Positions 1 to 9,129 of a DNA stretch of 46,306 nucleotides are shown here, piece by piece. The notes under the pieces are model-generated. The model did no database searches. It was not told the DNA's origin and saw only the letters and a list, made by a program, of their open reading frames with translations. The DNA is from CAIMMJ01 sp037131955. Its GTDB lineage: Bacteria; Bacteroidota; Bacteroidia; UBA4408. Numbering within the stretch: position 1 is the first letter of the stretch; each line of letters starts with the position of its first letter. The stretch is from positions 1-46,306 of the forward strand of contig JBAXQC010000015.1 in assembly GCA_037131955.1 (NCBI GenBank). The letters are read 5' to 3'. Made by a program: the position numbers and the translations under genes.

Positions 1-144
1 ACTATTTTGTTTGCTCACACAATAAAATATCCAATTACAAAAATAGAATTTTATATTATTAGTAGATAAATGATAACTGAAAGTAGATACAATTCAGAAA
101 TTTTAGGGTAAAAGAATGTTTGATTTAGAAGCATTTTTCCAAAC

Positions 145-172
145 TAAAAAGGGCTGCATTTCTGCAACCCTT
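145..172 (-). terminator. Intrinsic terminator of recA
   Basis: A 10-bp stem (149-158 with 163-172) closes on a 4-nt loop. On the minus strand it is followed by five T residues. One stem position is a G-U wobble when read as minus-strand RNA, but a C-A mismatch when read as plus-strand RNA. This orients the terminator toward recA. Confidence 0.85.
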
Positions 173-202
173 CTTAATAACTAATCAAATTTTATGGAGC
201 AA

Positions 203-1240
203 TTAACTGGCCTTGTTTGCAGCAAGTGCCTCCCTTACTTTCGCCTCCAACTCATCCATCAAATCTGGGTTATCCAAAAGCGTTTGCTTAGCAGCGTCTC
301 GCCCCTGACCAATTTTTGTTTCGGCATAACTGTACCAACTTCCGGCTTTTTTTATAACATTTAAATCTACTCCTAAATCTACTATTTCTCCTACTTTAGA
401 AATTCCTTCTCCATATAAAATATCAAACTCTGATGACCTAAATGGTGGAGCAACTTTATTTTTTACAATTTTTACTCTCACTCTATTTCCATTTACGCTA
501 TCGCCATCTTTTAGCTGACCAATTCTTCTGATGTCTAATCGCATAGAAGAATAAAATTTTAAGGCATTACCTCCCGTAGTAGTTTCTGGACTTCCAAACA
601 TTACACCTATTTTATCTCTGAGCTGATTGATAAAAATGCAACAGCAATTTGTTTTGCTAATTGTACCTGTAAGTTTTCTTAAGGCTTGAGACATTAATCT
701 TGCTTGCAATCCCATTTTTGAATCACCCATTTCTCCTTCAATTTCACTTTTTGGAGTTAATGCTGCCACAGAGTCAATAACAATTATATCTATTGCACCA
801 GAACGAATTAGATTTTCAGTAATTTCAAGTGCTTGCTCACCATTGTCTGGTTGAGAGATCAATAAGTTTTCTGTATCAACACCTAGTTTGGCGGCATAAG
901 AACGATCAAAAGCATGCTCTGCATCTATAAAAGCAGCTATTCCGCCTTTCTTTTGTGCTTCGGCAATTGCGTGAAGTGTAAGTGTTGTTTTACCCGAAGA
1001 TTCAGGACCATAGATTTCTATAATTCTACCTTTAGGATAGCCCCCAACACCAAGACAACTGTCTAATGAGATAGATCCACTGCTAATTGTTTCCAATTCT
1101 TCAACAGGACTATCGCCCATTTTCATTATCGCACCTTTGCCATAAGTTTTTTCAATCTTATCTAAGGTCAATTGCAATGCTTTAATTTTCTCCTTGTTGT
1201 TTTCGATTTGCTCTTTTGCTTCTTTGCTTTCTTTTGCCAT
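203..1240 (-). CDS. recA: Recombinase RecA
   Basis: This is the strand-exchange and SOS co-protease protein, which forms an ATP-dependent filament on single-stranded DNA for recombinational repair. The 345-residue length is normal for the family. The Walker A loop GPESSGKTT, the DNA-binding L2 region with GGNALKFY, and the segment IINQLRDKIG-like (here FINQLRDKIGVMFGSPETT) are all present. The N-terminal 30 residues are a charged helix typical of Bacteroidota RecA. The start is an ATG. The gene stands alone: an intrinsic terminator lies about 30 nt downstream, and the next gene upstream on this strand is tRNA-His, about 190 nt away. I see no inverted repeat resembling a LexA box upstream, so SOS control is not evident from sequence. 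Identification is secure. Confidence 0.98.
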   Translation of the reverse strand: MAKESKEAKEQIENNKEKIKALQLTLDKIEKTYGKGAIMKMGDSPVEELETISSGSISLDSCLGVGGYPKGRIIEIYGPESSGKTTLTLHAIAEAQKKGGIAAFIDAEHAFDRSYAAKLGVDTENLLISQPDNGEQALEITENLIRSGAIDIIVIDSVAALTPKSEIEGEMGDSKMGLQARLMSQALRKLTGTISKTNCCCIFINQLRDKIGVMFGSPETTTGGNALKFYSSMRLDIRRIGQLKDGDSVNGNRVRVKIVKNKVAPPFRSSEFDILYGEGISKVGEIVDLGVDLNVIKKAGSWYSYAETKIGQGRDAAKQTLLDNPDLMDELEAKVREALAANKAS

Positions 1241-1327
1241 TGTTGTAAATTTTATGATACAAATAAACTTATTCTATTGATTACTTTTTCAATTGTTGAA
1301 AATTATTTTTCGTTATTAACTTAAATG

Positions 1328-1335
1328 CAAAACTA
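1328..1335 (-). promoter_or_regulatory. Candidate -7 box for recA
   Basis: Read on the minus strand the sequence is TAGTTTTG, a match to the Bacteroidota -7 consensus TAnnTTTG. It lies about 88 nt upstream of the recA start codon. No clear -33 TTTG is found at the expected spacing, so the call is weak. Confidence 0.3.
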
Positions 1336-1405
1336 TGTATATAGATTTAAACTAAAAAGATTTTTTTGCAAGCATAGCATTAACTTATTGAAAACAAGCT
1401 AAATA

Positions 1406-1433
1406 AAAAAGCCCTGCAGTATGCAAGGCTTTT
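1406..1433 (-). terminator. Terminator after tRNA-His
   Basis: A stem of AAAAAGCC / GGCTTTTT extended by TGCA/TGCA arms around a 3-nt loop begins directly after the encoded CCA of tRNA-His. On the minus strand it ends in six T residues. As in the recA terminator, the single imperfect position is G-U only on the minus strand. Confidence 0.8.
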
Positions 1434-1511
1434 TGGGGTGGCTAATCGGTCTCGAACCGACGACCCTCGGTACCACAAACCGATGCTCTAACCAACTGAG
1501 CTATAGCCACC
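1434..1511 (-). tRNA. tRNA-His (GTG)
   Basis: The minus strand folds into a complete cloverleaf. The acceptor stem is GTGGCTA with TAGCCAC, plus the extra G(-1) opposite discriminator C73 that is the identity signature of histidine tRNA. The D-arm is GCTC/GAGC, the anticodon loop is TTGTGGT with anticodon GTG at 1474-1476, and the T-arm loop is TTCGAGA. The 3' CCA is encoded (1434-1436). A terminator hairpin follows immediately. There is no neighbouring tRNA, so it is probably transcribed as a single-gene unit. Confidence 0.96.
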
Positions 1512-1566
1512 GTGTATTTTATTGGGATTGCAAAAGTAATCAACATTTTTACAAAACCAAAAAAAT

Positions 1567-3414
1567 CTATTTTTCAGGCGCAACAATCACACTATCTACT
1601 TCTAATGGTTCAATTATTTCTATTAAATCTGTGGGATTGTTTTTATTTACATTTATAAACTTAATTTTAGATTTAAAACTTCTTGTATTCCCTTTTTGAT
1701 CTATTACTTCTAAAACAAAATCGTGTAGTTTTTCATCCTGAGGAAATCTCTCATCAGGAGCAATTGTTATTTTGTTATTTTTTCCATCATAACTATATAA
1801 CACCCATTTGCCATCTACAGTGGGTATAATTTTTTTTATTCCCGACAAATTATCCCACGCTTTAAATGATATGGATTTGCCAACAACTAACATATTTTTG
1901 TTATGTGTTTTTGCCAGCAAACTTATTGTTGGCCTTATGGTATCAACCATTACTGCGTATCTTCCAAAAGACTTAATTGTTGTTTTTATTCCACTATTTT
2001 TTTCGTCCCACTCTCCGCCTTCAAAGTTAATTCTTCCGCCACTACTGATTGAAACTATTTCTGCTTTTGATTTTAGTTTTGGGGGAACATTGTTTAATTT
2101 AATAAATAAACTTATAGGTTTACTGAGTGGCACATAATCATAATGAATTTGATAAATTGGACTTAAAAAATTCTTGAGAGAATCTTTTTTACTGTAAATA
2201 AATTCTACATCTTCAAAAAGACTTCCTTTTGGAATATCTAATTGAATCTCCTTATTTTTAAATGTGTTTTTTACATTAAAATAAAAAAAATCTGAAAACT
2301 TTTTTTCCTCCAAATTATTCTCTGGAATTAATACTTCTGAAGTTGATTTTATGTTGAAATTGAGTACTGAAGTATTGTTATAAACATCAGCAATTGAAAT
2401 TGAAATTTCGTAAGTTGAATCGTTAGAAAAGCTGTAAACACCTCTTGTTTTAGAAGTTTTATAAAAAGGAAGAACATTGCCTGGCAAAACATAGCATCGC
2501 TGAAACATTTCGTCATATAGTTTTTTTCTAGTGAAATCTATATGGGCATTTATATTTTTTGTTTGGTCAAACGAAAACTTTTCAATGCTGGAAAAAAAAA
2601 CACTTTCTCTATTAATTGTTAGCTCATAAGAGTATAAACCATTTTTATTGGAACTACCATTTTCCATATCAAAGCCTTGAATTCCAAAACCAATAACTCC
2701 ATGAACCACTATGTCATTTTTCTCGATAATATAATTTCCATTAGATTTTTTTTTGACAGGAATTTTTAATGGAGTATTCTTTTTATTTATGTGACTTGCC
2801 TCATTCATAGGGTAGATAATAATTTCATTCAACACAGGTTTTATTGAGTCGCTTACATAAAAACCATACAACAATGGATTAAGTGCCCATTCTGTTTTTG
2901 CATCTCTAATTTCAAAATGCAAATGTGGCGCCTCTGAACCGCCAGAATTTCCTGACAATCCAATAAACTGTCCTTTTTTTACAGGCAAAATACTTGAAGT
3001 TAACATTAAATCTACATCAAACATTTGTGCTTGGTATTGCTTCTTTTTTAAATAGGAATTTACAGAATCGCAATAAGATTGCAAGTGACCATATACACTT
3101 ACCAAGCCGTTTGTATGAGTTACATACAGTGCATTTCCATATCCATAAGCAGAAACTTTTATCCTTGAAACATAACCATCAGCAACAGAAAAAACCTGCT
3201 TCCCTTCCACTTGTTCCGTTCTAATATCCAGTCCTGAATGAAAATGATTATTTCTTAATTCTCCAAAATTACCAGATAAATCCATAGGCAAATTCATTGG
3301 GTTTCTAAAAAAACTATTTTCTTGGCTGGGTTGTGCAAAAGCACTATATGTTCTCATCAAAATAAATAAGAAACAATAAAAACAAAAAAGTAAACTATAC
3401 TCTCTGTACTTCAA
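1567..3414 (-). CDS. Secreted M23-family peptidoglycan endopeptidase
   Basis: This is a predicted exported zinc endopeptidase acting on cell-wall cross-links. A signal peptide occupies about residues 1-27 and ends in AFAQ. A LytM/M23 domain follows at about 50-175. Its metal-binding motif is H59-x3-D63 (in HFHSGLD), with YGHL at 108-111 and the HLHFE motif with H164 and H166, so all zinc ligands and catalytic histidines are present. The remaining 430 residues are beta-rich, contain a stretch resembling an Ig-like fold (near DNLSGIKKIIPTVDGKW), and carry no further peptidase motif. Total length is 615 residues, typical of Bacteroidota M23 proteins with long C-terminal extensions. The start is ATG. 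The gene is monocistronic between tRNA-His and a divergent GH57 gene. The catalytic class is certain; the exact cell-wall bond is not. Confidence 0.9.
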   Translation of the reverse strand: MKYREYSLLFCFYCFLFILMRTYSAFAQPSQENSFFRNPMNLPMDLSGNFGELRNNHFHSGLDIRTEQVEGKQVFSVADGYVSRIKVSAYGYGNALYVTHTNGLVSVYGHLQSYCDSVNSYLKKKQYQAQMFDVDLMLTSSILPVKKGQFIGLSGNSGGSEAPHLHFEIRDAKTEWALNPLLYGFYVSDSIKPVLNEIIIYPMNEASHINKKNTPLKIPVKKKSNGNYIIEKNDIVVHGVIGFGIQGFDMENGSSNKNGLYSYELTINRESVFFSSIEKFSFDQTKNINAHIDFTRKKLYDEMFQRCYVLPGNVLPFYKTSKTRGVYSFSNDSTYEISISIADVYNNTSVLNFNIKSTSEVLIPENNLEEKKFSDFFYFNVKNTFKNKEIQLDIPKGSLFEDVEFIYSKKDSLKNFLSPIYQIHYDYVPLSKPISLFIKLNNVPPKLKSKAEIVSISSGGRINFEGGEWDEKNSGIKTTIKSFGRYAVMVDTIRPTISLLAKTHNKNMLVVGKSISFKAWDNLSGIKKIIPTVDGKWVLYSYDGKNNKITIAPDERFPQDEKLHDFVLEVIDQKGNTRSFKSKIKFINVNKNNPTDLIEIIEPLEVDSVIVAPEK

Positions 3415-3489
3415 TTACGTATTGTTCAAAAAAGTTTTTCGAAATTAGCCACAATTAATAAATAATTTAGTTGTAATAAATTTAAATTA

Positions 3490-3510
3490 TTAATAGTTAA
3501 TAGTTAATAG
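3490..3510. repeat. Short tandem repeat, TTAATAG x3
   Basis: Three perfect copies of a 7-nt unit lie in the 191-nt divergent intergenic region between the M23 peptidase and the GH57 gene. Otherwise this region is AT-rich with no gene. It could be a phase-variable spacer or a simple-sequence accident; nothing shows which. Confidence 0.6.
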
Positions 3511-3605
3511 AATGCCAAAAGATAAAATATAATTTTTCAAAAAAAATACTCATATTTACAAAGTGTAATATTGACATAATACTTGATTTAATAGGAAGAA
3601 ACTAA

Positions 3606-6026
3606 ATGGAAAGATTTGTTTGCATTCACGGACATTTTTATCAACCTCCCCGTGAAAATGCTTGGTTAGAAGTAATAGAACAACAAGACAGTGCATATCC
3701 ATTTCACGATTGGAACGAGAGAATTTCATTTGAATGTTATGGCCCTAATGCCTATTCTAGAATTTTAAATGAAAAAGGTGAAATTATTGACATTGTAAAT
3801 AACTACTCAAGAATGTCATTTAATTTTGGCCCAACACTTTTGCACTGGATGAAAGAAAATGCAACAGACATTTACAAATCCATTCTTGCAGCAGACAAAC
3901 AAAGTATCAAATTAAATGAAGGTCATGGTTCAGCAGTTGCACAAGTATACAACCATATAATTTTGCCTTTGGCCACAAAACGTGACAAAGAAACACAAGT
4001 AATTTGGGGAATAAAAGATTTTGAAAAACGTTTCGGTAGAAAGCCAAAAGGAATGTGGTTAGCCGAAACTGCTGTGGATTATGAAACACTAGAAGTTTTA
4101 GCTGAAAATGAAATTGAGTTCACAATTTTAGCTCCTCGGCAAGCCAAGTCCGTTAAAAAAAATAACTCAGGAACATGGACGGATGTTTCGGGAGAAAAAA
4201 TAGATACACGAAGACCTTACCTTTGTAAACTTCCTTCGGGAAAAACAATTTCTCTGTTTTTTTATAATGGTTCTGTATCGCAAGAAGTGGCATTTAAAGG
4301 AATCTTAAAAGACGGAAAATCTTTTGCTGAAAAACTTTTAGATGTATTGGACGAAAATGCTGTTGAACCCCAACTGTCTCATATTGCAACAGATGGAGAA
4401 AGTTACGGACATCATCACTTACACGGTGACATGGCCTTGGCATTTTGCATGGATGTAATTGAAAAAAGTGGAAAGGCTAAATTGATAAATTACTCACATT
4501 TTTTATCCAAATTTCCACCACAGTACGAGGTAGAAATTTTTGAAAACTCTTCGTGGTCTTGCGTTCATGGCATTGAACGTTGGCGTTCTGATTGTGGATG
4601 CAATACCGGTGGAAACTTAAGTTGGAATCAAAAATGGAGAGCACCACTCAGAGAAGCATTGGATTGGCTTGCTGAAAAACTTAATACAGTGTACGAAGAG
4701 GAAATGAAAAATTTTCATTCCTATCCATGGACACTTCGCAATGCTTATATAGATATTATTTTAGATAGAAATGAAGTTGCTGTAAATAATTTTATTTTTG
4801 ATCAGTGCAAAATTCATTTAAACGATTTAGACAGAACAAAATTTTTGAGGTTGTTGGAAATGCAACGGCAGGTAATGCTAATGTACACAAGTTGTGCTTG
4901 GTTTTTTGATGAAGTAAGTGGAATAGAAACCATACAGGTTTTGCAGTATGCCGATAGAGCCATTCAATTGGCAGAAAGCGAAACATCTGAACGATTTACA
5001 CAAGATTTTTTAGAGTATTTATCAAATGTTAAAAGCAATGTTGCTGAATACGAAAATGCTTCAAAATTACACGAAGAAAAAATCAGTCCATCACGACTTT
5101 CTCTTTCAAAAGTTGGAATGCACTATGCAGTAGCCTCTTTGTTTGAAGAGTTTCCGGAAGTGATTGATATATGCAATTACAAAGCCGAAAGTGTAGAATA
5201 TGAAAGATTAGAAGCAGGGGTTTTTAAATTGGCAATTGGTAGAACAAAAGTATATTCAAACATTACGTATAGCGAAAAAGAATTTTGTTTTGCTGTTATT
5301 TATTTAGGACAAAATCATTTAATAGGAAACTCTTCTAATGAAATGGAACCAGAAAAGTTTCAATCTATGAAAAATGAATTGATGGAAGCCTTTAATAATT
5401 CTATGATAGCTGATGTAATTGGAATTATGCAAACCTATTTTGGTGCCGAAAAATTTTCGCTTTGGAGTTTGTTCAAAGACGAACAAAGAAAAGTAATTCA
5501 ACAAATAGTAAAAAAAGACATTAACCAAGCCGAGCAATCTTACAAAAAAATCTACAATCGAAACTACGATATCATGAATGTAATGAAGAATGCCGGAATA
5601 CCCGTTCCTCAATTGTTTTTGAACAATTTAGAAATGGTTATTAATTTAGAAATGAAAGATTTTTTTAGACAAGAAAAATCATTTACCTCCAAATTAGAAA
5701 AACTTTCCAACGATGCTAAAAAATGGGAAATTAAACTAGATAAAGAAGAAATAGGATTTGTAGCTTCTCAAAAATTACTTCAAGTAATAGAAGAGTTAAG
5801 AACAAAAGCATTTGATTTAAGATACATAGCATCGATTAACAGAGTGCTAAAAGTTTTAGAAAATTTAGAGATAAAACCAGATGTTTGGAAATCGCAAAAC
5901 GGATTTTTTTACGTGTCAAAAAAACTAATCGAAGCACTGGAAAAATCAGAATTAAGTTCGCAACAAAAAAGCGATTATCTAAAACAACTATATATGTTGG
6001 GTGACTACTTAAAAGTAAAAATTTAA
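3606..6026 (+). CDS. Glycoside hydrolase family 57 protein with DUF3536 domain
   Basis: This is a predicted cytoplasmic alpha-glucan-active enzyme (amylase, glucanotransferase or branching-type; substrate not decidable). The N-terminal GH57 barrel covers about residues 1-330. The family's first motif is HGHFYQPPREN (residues 8-18). The nucleophile-type glutamate is E154 in GMWLAET, and the acid is D263 in ATDGESYGHHH. The rest of the 806 residues matches the helical DUF3536 region that commonly follows GH57 in this subgroup. There is no signal peptide. The gene opens a plus-strand run with an alpha-amylase (11-nt gap) and pgi (2-nt gap), which supports use of storage or imported alpha-glucan. 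The start ATG gives the family-typical N-terminus. Confidence 0.88.
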   Translation: MERFVCIHGHFYQPPRENAWLEVIEQQDSAYPFHDWNERISFECYGPNAYSRILNEKGEIIDIVNNYSRMSFNFGPTLLHWMKENATDIYKSILAADKQSIKLNEGHGSAVAQVYNHIILPLATKRDKETQVIWGIKDFEKRFGRKPKGMWLAETAVDYETLEVLAENEIEFTILAPRQAKSVKKNNSGTWTDVSGEKIDTRRPYLCKLPSGKTISLFFYNGSVSQEVAFKGILKDGKSFAEKLLDVLDENAVEPQLSHIATDGESYGHHHLHGDMALAFCMDVIEKSGKAKLINYSHFLSKFPPQYEVEIFENSSWSCVHGIERWRSDCGCNTGGNLSWNQKWRAPLREALDWLAEKLNTVYEEEMKNFHSYPWTLRNAYIDIILDRNEVAVNNFIFDQCKIHLNDLDRTKFLRLLEMQRQVMLMYTSCAWFFDEVSGIETIQVLQYADRAIQLAESETSERFTQDFLEYLSNVKSNVAEYENASKLHEEKISPSRLSLSKVGMHYAVASLFEEFPEVIDICNYKAESVEYERLEAGVFKLAIGRTKVYSNITYSEKEFCFAVIYLGQNHLIGNSSNEMEPEKFQSMKNELMEAFNNSMIADVIGIMQTYFGAEKFSLWSLFKDEQRKVIQQIVKKDINQAEQSYKKIYNRNYDIMNVMKNAGIPVPQLFLNNLEMVINLEMKDFFRQEKSFTSKLEKLSNDAKKWEIKLDKEEIGFVASQKLLQVIEELRTKAFDLRYIASINRVLKVLENLEIKPDVWKSQNGFFYVSKKLIEALEKSELSSQQKSDYLKQLYMLGDYLKVKI

Positions 6027-6037
6027 ACAATTTTGAT

Positions 6038-7396
6038 ATGAAAAAAATGAACATTCTTAATTTAATTATTGTGGCTCTTATGATAAATCTCAATCCACTT
6101 GCAGCACAAATAAAACAAGCACCCGCCTGGAGTAATAATTGTAACATATACGAGGTTAACCTTCGTCAGTACACTAAGGGTGGGAATTTCAATGACTTTG
6201 CAAAAGAACTTCCTCGTCTTAAAAAAATGGGAGTAGAATTACTTTGGTTAATGCCAATTCATCCTGTTGGAATTGAAGGAAGAAAAGGAAGTTTGGGAAG
6301 TTATTATGCAGTAAAAAATTACAAAGAAGTAAGTCCAGAGTTTGGAACGATGGATGATTTTAAAACGTTGGTAAAAACTGCACACGAAATGGGAATGAAA
6401 ATAATAATTGATTGGGTTGCCAATCATACTTCGCCCGATAATATTTGGGTAAAAGAACATCCAGAATTCTATACGAAAGATGACAAAGGAAAATTTGTTC
6501 CTCCAGTGCCAGATTGGTCCGATGTAATTGACCTGGATTACAATAACAAAGCCATGAGAATTGCTATGATTGATGCCATGAATTTTTGGTTGAAAGAAAC
6601 AGATATAGACGGCTTTAGATGTGATGTTGCCGAAATGGTTCCAACCGATTTTTGGATAGATTGCAGAACAGAATTAGACAAAACAAAGAAAATTTTCTTC
6701 TTGGCAGAAGGCGGAATTCCTGAATTGCACAAAGCATTTGACATGACTTACAGCTGGAATGTTTACCACGCTTTTAAAGGATTTTTTAAGAAAGAAAAAA
6801 CAGTGGACGATGTAAAAAAAATTATTGATTATGAGAGGAAGGATTTTAAGCCAGCGGATTTAAGAATGTATTTTACTTCTAACCACGATGAAAACTCTTG
6901 GAACGCTACAGAATTTGAAGCATTTGGCAAAGCAAGTTCGGCAATGTCTGTTGTTACATACACCTTAGGAGGAATGCCACTAATATACAGCGGACAAGAA
7001 TCAGCATTTGACCATCGTCTGCAATTTTTTGACAAAGATCCTATTGGTTGGGGGAATTACTCTCTTCAGGATTTTTACACAAAACTGGCAGCCATAAAAA
7101 AGAATAATCCAGCATTAGATGCAGGCAAAGAAGGTGGTAATTTTGAATGGATAAATACCAACAATTTAAACCTTATTGCATACAAAAGAAAAAAAGGAAA
7201 CAATGAAGTGATTACTGTAATAAACATGAGTAATACAAAGCAGAAAATAAATACTGCAGATCTTAATGTAAAAGAATACAAAGATTTTTTAGCCGATGAT
7301 AAATGTGGAATTTATGAACTTACAAATTATGATTATTCTGCAAAAGTTTCTCTAGAATTAAATGAATTTGGATATTTGATTTTGATAAAAAAATAA
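6038..7396 (+). CDS. Exported GH13 alpha-amylase family protein
   Basis: This is a predicted exported glycoside hydrolase that cleaves alpha-1,4-glucans. A signal peptide spans about residues 1-24 and ends LAAQ. The four GH13 signature regions are present: DWVANH (125-130), GFRCD with nucleophile D196, the acid/base E224 in FLAEGG, and SNHD with transition-state stabiliser D284. A small C-terminal beta domain follows. At 452 residues it is short for a GH13 enzyme and lacks extra carbohydrate-binding modules. It lies 11 nt after the GH57 gene and 2 nt before pgi, so the three are almost certainly co-transcribed. That would place one amylase outside the inner membrane and one in the cytoplasm. 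Family is secure; substrate is inferred. Confidence 0.92.
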   Translation: MKKMNILNLIIVALMINLNPLAAQIKQAPAWSNNCNIYEVNLRQYTKGGNFNDFAKELPRLKKMGVELLWLMPIHPVGIEGRKGSLGSYYAVKNYKEVSPEFGTMDDFKTLVKTAHEMGMKIIIDWVANHTSPDNIWVKEHPEFYTKDDKGKFVPPVPDWSDVIDLDYNNKAMRIAMIDAMNFWLKETDIDGFRCDVAEMVPTDFWIDCRTELDKTKKIFFLAEGGIPELHKAFDMTYSWNVYHAFKGFFKKEKTVDDVKKIIDYERKDFKPADLRMYFTSNHDENSWNATEFEAFGKASSAMSVVTYTLGGMPLIYSGQESAFDHRLQFFDKDPIGWGNYSLQDFYTKLAAIKKNNPALDAGKEGGNFEWINTNNLNLIAYKRKKGNNEVITVINMSNTKQKINTADLNVKEYKDFLADDKCGIYELTNYDYSAKVSLELNEFGYLILIKK

Positions 7397-7398
7397 CA

Positions 7399-9051
7399 AT
7401 GAAATTCCCTAGCGTCAATCCAACATCTACTCCTACTTGGAAACAATTAGAAGATTATTATCAAACAATAAAATCGAAGCATTTAAAGGAATGGTTCAGC
7501 GAAGACTCTTCAAGAGCCAATAATATGTATGTAGAGTGGAATGATTTTTATTTTGATTTTTCTAAAAATAGAATCGATAAAACAGGAATTGATTTATTGC
7601 TTGAACTCGCCAATAACTGCGGGTTAAAGCAGGCCATTGCATCTTTGAAATCTGGCGAAAAAATAAATGCTACTGAACACAGAGAAGTGCTTCATTTTGC
7701 GTTGAGGGCTTCAAAAGAAAAGGAAATTTATGTAAACGGAAAAGATGTTGTGCCAGAAATTCATAGTGTGTTAAAACAAATGCAAACGTTCTCTAATGAA
7801 TTAATTTCTGGAAACTGGAAAGGCTATAGCGGAAAGCAAATTACTGATGTTGTTAACATAGGAATTGGTGGAAGTGATTTAGGCCCCGTAATGGTTTGTG
7901 AAGCATTAAAAGCATACAAAAATCATTTAAATGTTCATTTTGTTTCAAACGTTGACCCAAATCATATTTCGGAAGTTTTAAAAAAAGTAAATCCAGATAC
8001 CACCCTATTTTTAATTGCATCAAAAACATTTACAACTCAAGAAACCATTGCTAATGCTAATGCAGCTAAAATTTGGTTTTTGCAAAATGCACTTAATAAT
8101 GAGTTTGTAAAACTTCATTTTGTTGCAATATCTACAAATGCTACTGAAGTTTCAAAATTTGGAATTGATACAAATAATATGTTTCCGTTTTGGGATTGGG
8201 TAGGTGGCAGATATTCTTTGTGGAGTGCAATTGGTTTAAGCATTTGTTTGAGTGTAGGTTTTGAAAATTTTTCTAACCTTTTAAAGGGTGCCGAAGAAAT
8301 GGATGAACATTTTTTTGAAACTCCATTTGATAAAAACATACCAACACTTGCGGCTTTGTTGGGTATTTGGTACAACAACTTTTTTAATTCGCCTGCTCAT
8401 GCGGTGTTGCCATACGACCAGTATTTACATAGATTTACCGCCTACTTGCAACAAGCAGATATGGAAAGCAACGGAAAATCCGTTGATAGAAATGGAGAAA
8501 AAATTAAGTATCAAACAGGTCCAATTATTTGGGGAGAGCCCGGCACTAATGGTCAACATGCTTTTTATCAGCTCTTACATCAAGGAACAAAATTAATTCC
8601 CGCCGATTTCATTGCATTTGCAAACTCTTTGAACCCAATAGCCAATCAGCATCAACTGTTATTGAGTAATTTTTTTGCACAAACTGAAGCCTTAATGAAT
8701 GGAAAAACAAGAGCTGAGGTGGTGGAAGAATTTATTAATGCTGGTAAAAAGGAAAGTGAATATGCAGACCTCATCAACTATAAAATTTTTGAGGGAGATA
8801 ATCCAACCAATAGTTTACTCATTAAAAATCTAACACCAAAAAATTTAGGTAGTTTAATTGCACTGTATGAGCATAGAATTTTTGTTCAAGGTCTGGTATG
8901 GAATGTTTTTAGCTTTGATCAATGGGGCGTTGAACTTGGAAAGCAATTGGCCAATAAAATTATTCCCGAACTAATGAATGAAAAATTGATAGACAGCCAC
9001 GATAGTTCTACAAATAATTTAATAAACACATTTAAAAAGTATAAAAACTGA
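7399..9051 (+). CDS. pgi: Glucose-6-phosphate isomerase
   Basis: This enzyme interconverts glucose-6-phosphate and fructose-6-phosphate in glycolysis and gluconeogenesis. The 550-residue length matches the long E. coli-type class. The phosphate-binding segment GIGGSDLGPVMV, the segment GGRYSLWSAIGLS and the signature GEPGTNGQHAFYQLLHQGTK are intact. It begins 2 nt after the alpha-amylase stop codon, which indicates co-transcription and links glucan breakdown to entry into glycolysis. A 78-nt gap with no obvious terminator separates it from lepB. Identification is secure. Confidence 0.97.
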   Translation: MKFPSVNPTSTPTWKQLEDYYQTIKSKHLKEWFSEDSSRANNMYVEWNDFYFDFSKNRIDKTGIDLLLELANNCGLKQAIASLKSGEKINATEHREVLHFALRASKEKEIYVNGKDVVPEIHSVLKQMQTFSNELISGNWKGYSGKQITDVVNIGIGGSDLGPVMVCEALKAYKNHLNVHFVSNVDPNHISEVLKKVNPDTTLFLIASKTFTTQETIANANAAKIWFLQNALNNEFVKLHFVAISTNATEVSKFGIDTNNMFPFWDWVGGRYSLWSAIGLSICLSVGFENFSNLLKGAEEMDEHFFETPFDKNIPTLAALLGIWYNNFFNSPAHAVLPYDQYLHRFTAYLQQADMESNGKSVDRNGEKIKYQTGPIIWGEPGTNGQHAFYQLLHQGTKLIPADFIAFANSLNPIANQHQLLLSNFFAQTEALMNGKTRAEVVEEFINAGKKESEYADLINYKIFEGDNPTNSLLIKNLTPKNLGSLIALYEHRIFVQGLVWNVFSFDQWGVELGKQLANKIIPELMNEKLIDSHDSSTNNLINTFKKYKN

Positions 9052-9129
9052 GTTTTTTTACCAATTTGTGTTAAGTTGTGATAGTAAATAAGCAGAATCT
9101 TTATTTCTTTGCTAAAAATATTTTTTTAG

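Noticed and set aside
1421..1699. Plus-strand frame of about 92 codons beginning near the tRNA-His terminator
   Set aside because: It runs antisense through the tRNA-His gene (its translation GLEPTTLGTTNRCSNQLSYSH is the usual false protein produced by a reversed tRNA) and then overlaps the M23 gene on the opposite strand.
9052..9129. Promoter for lepB
   Set aside because: The closest match (TATTTCTTTG) has the wrong spacing between TA and TTTG, so I could not support it.
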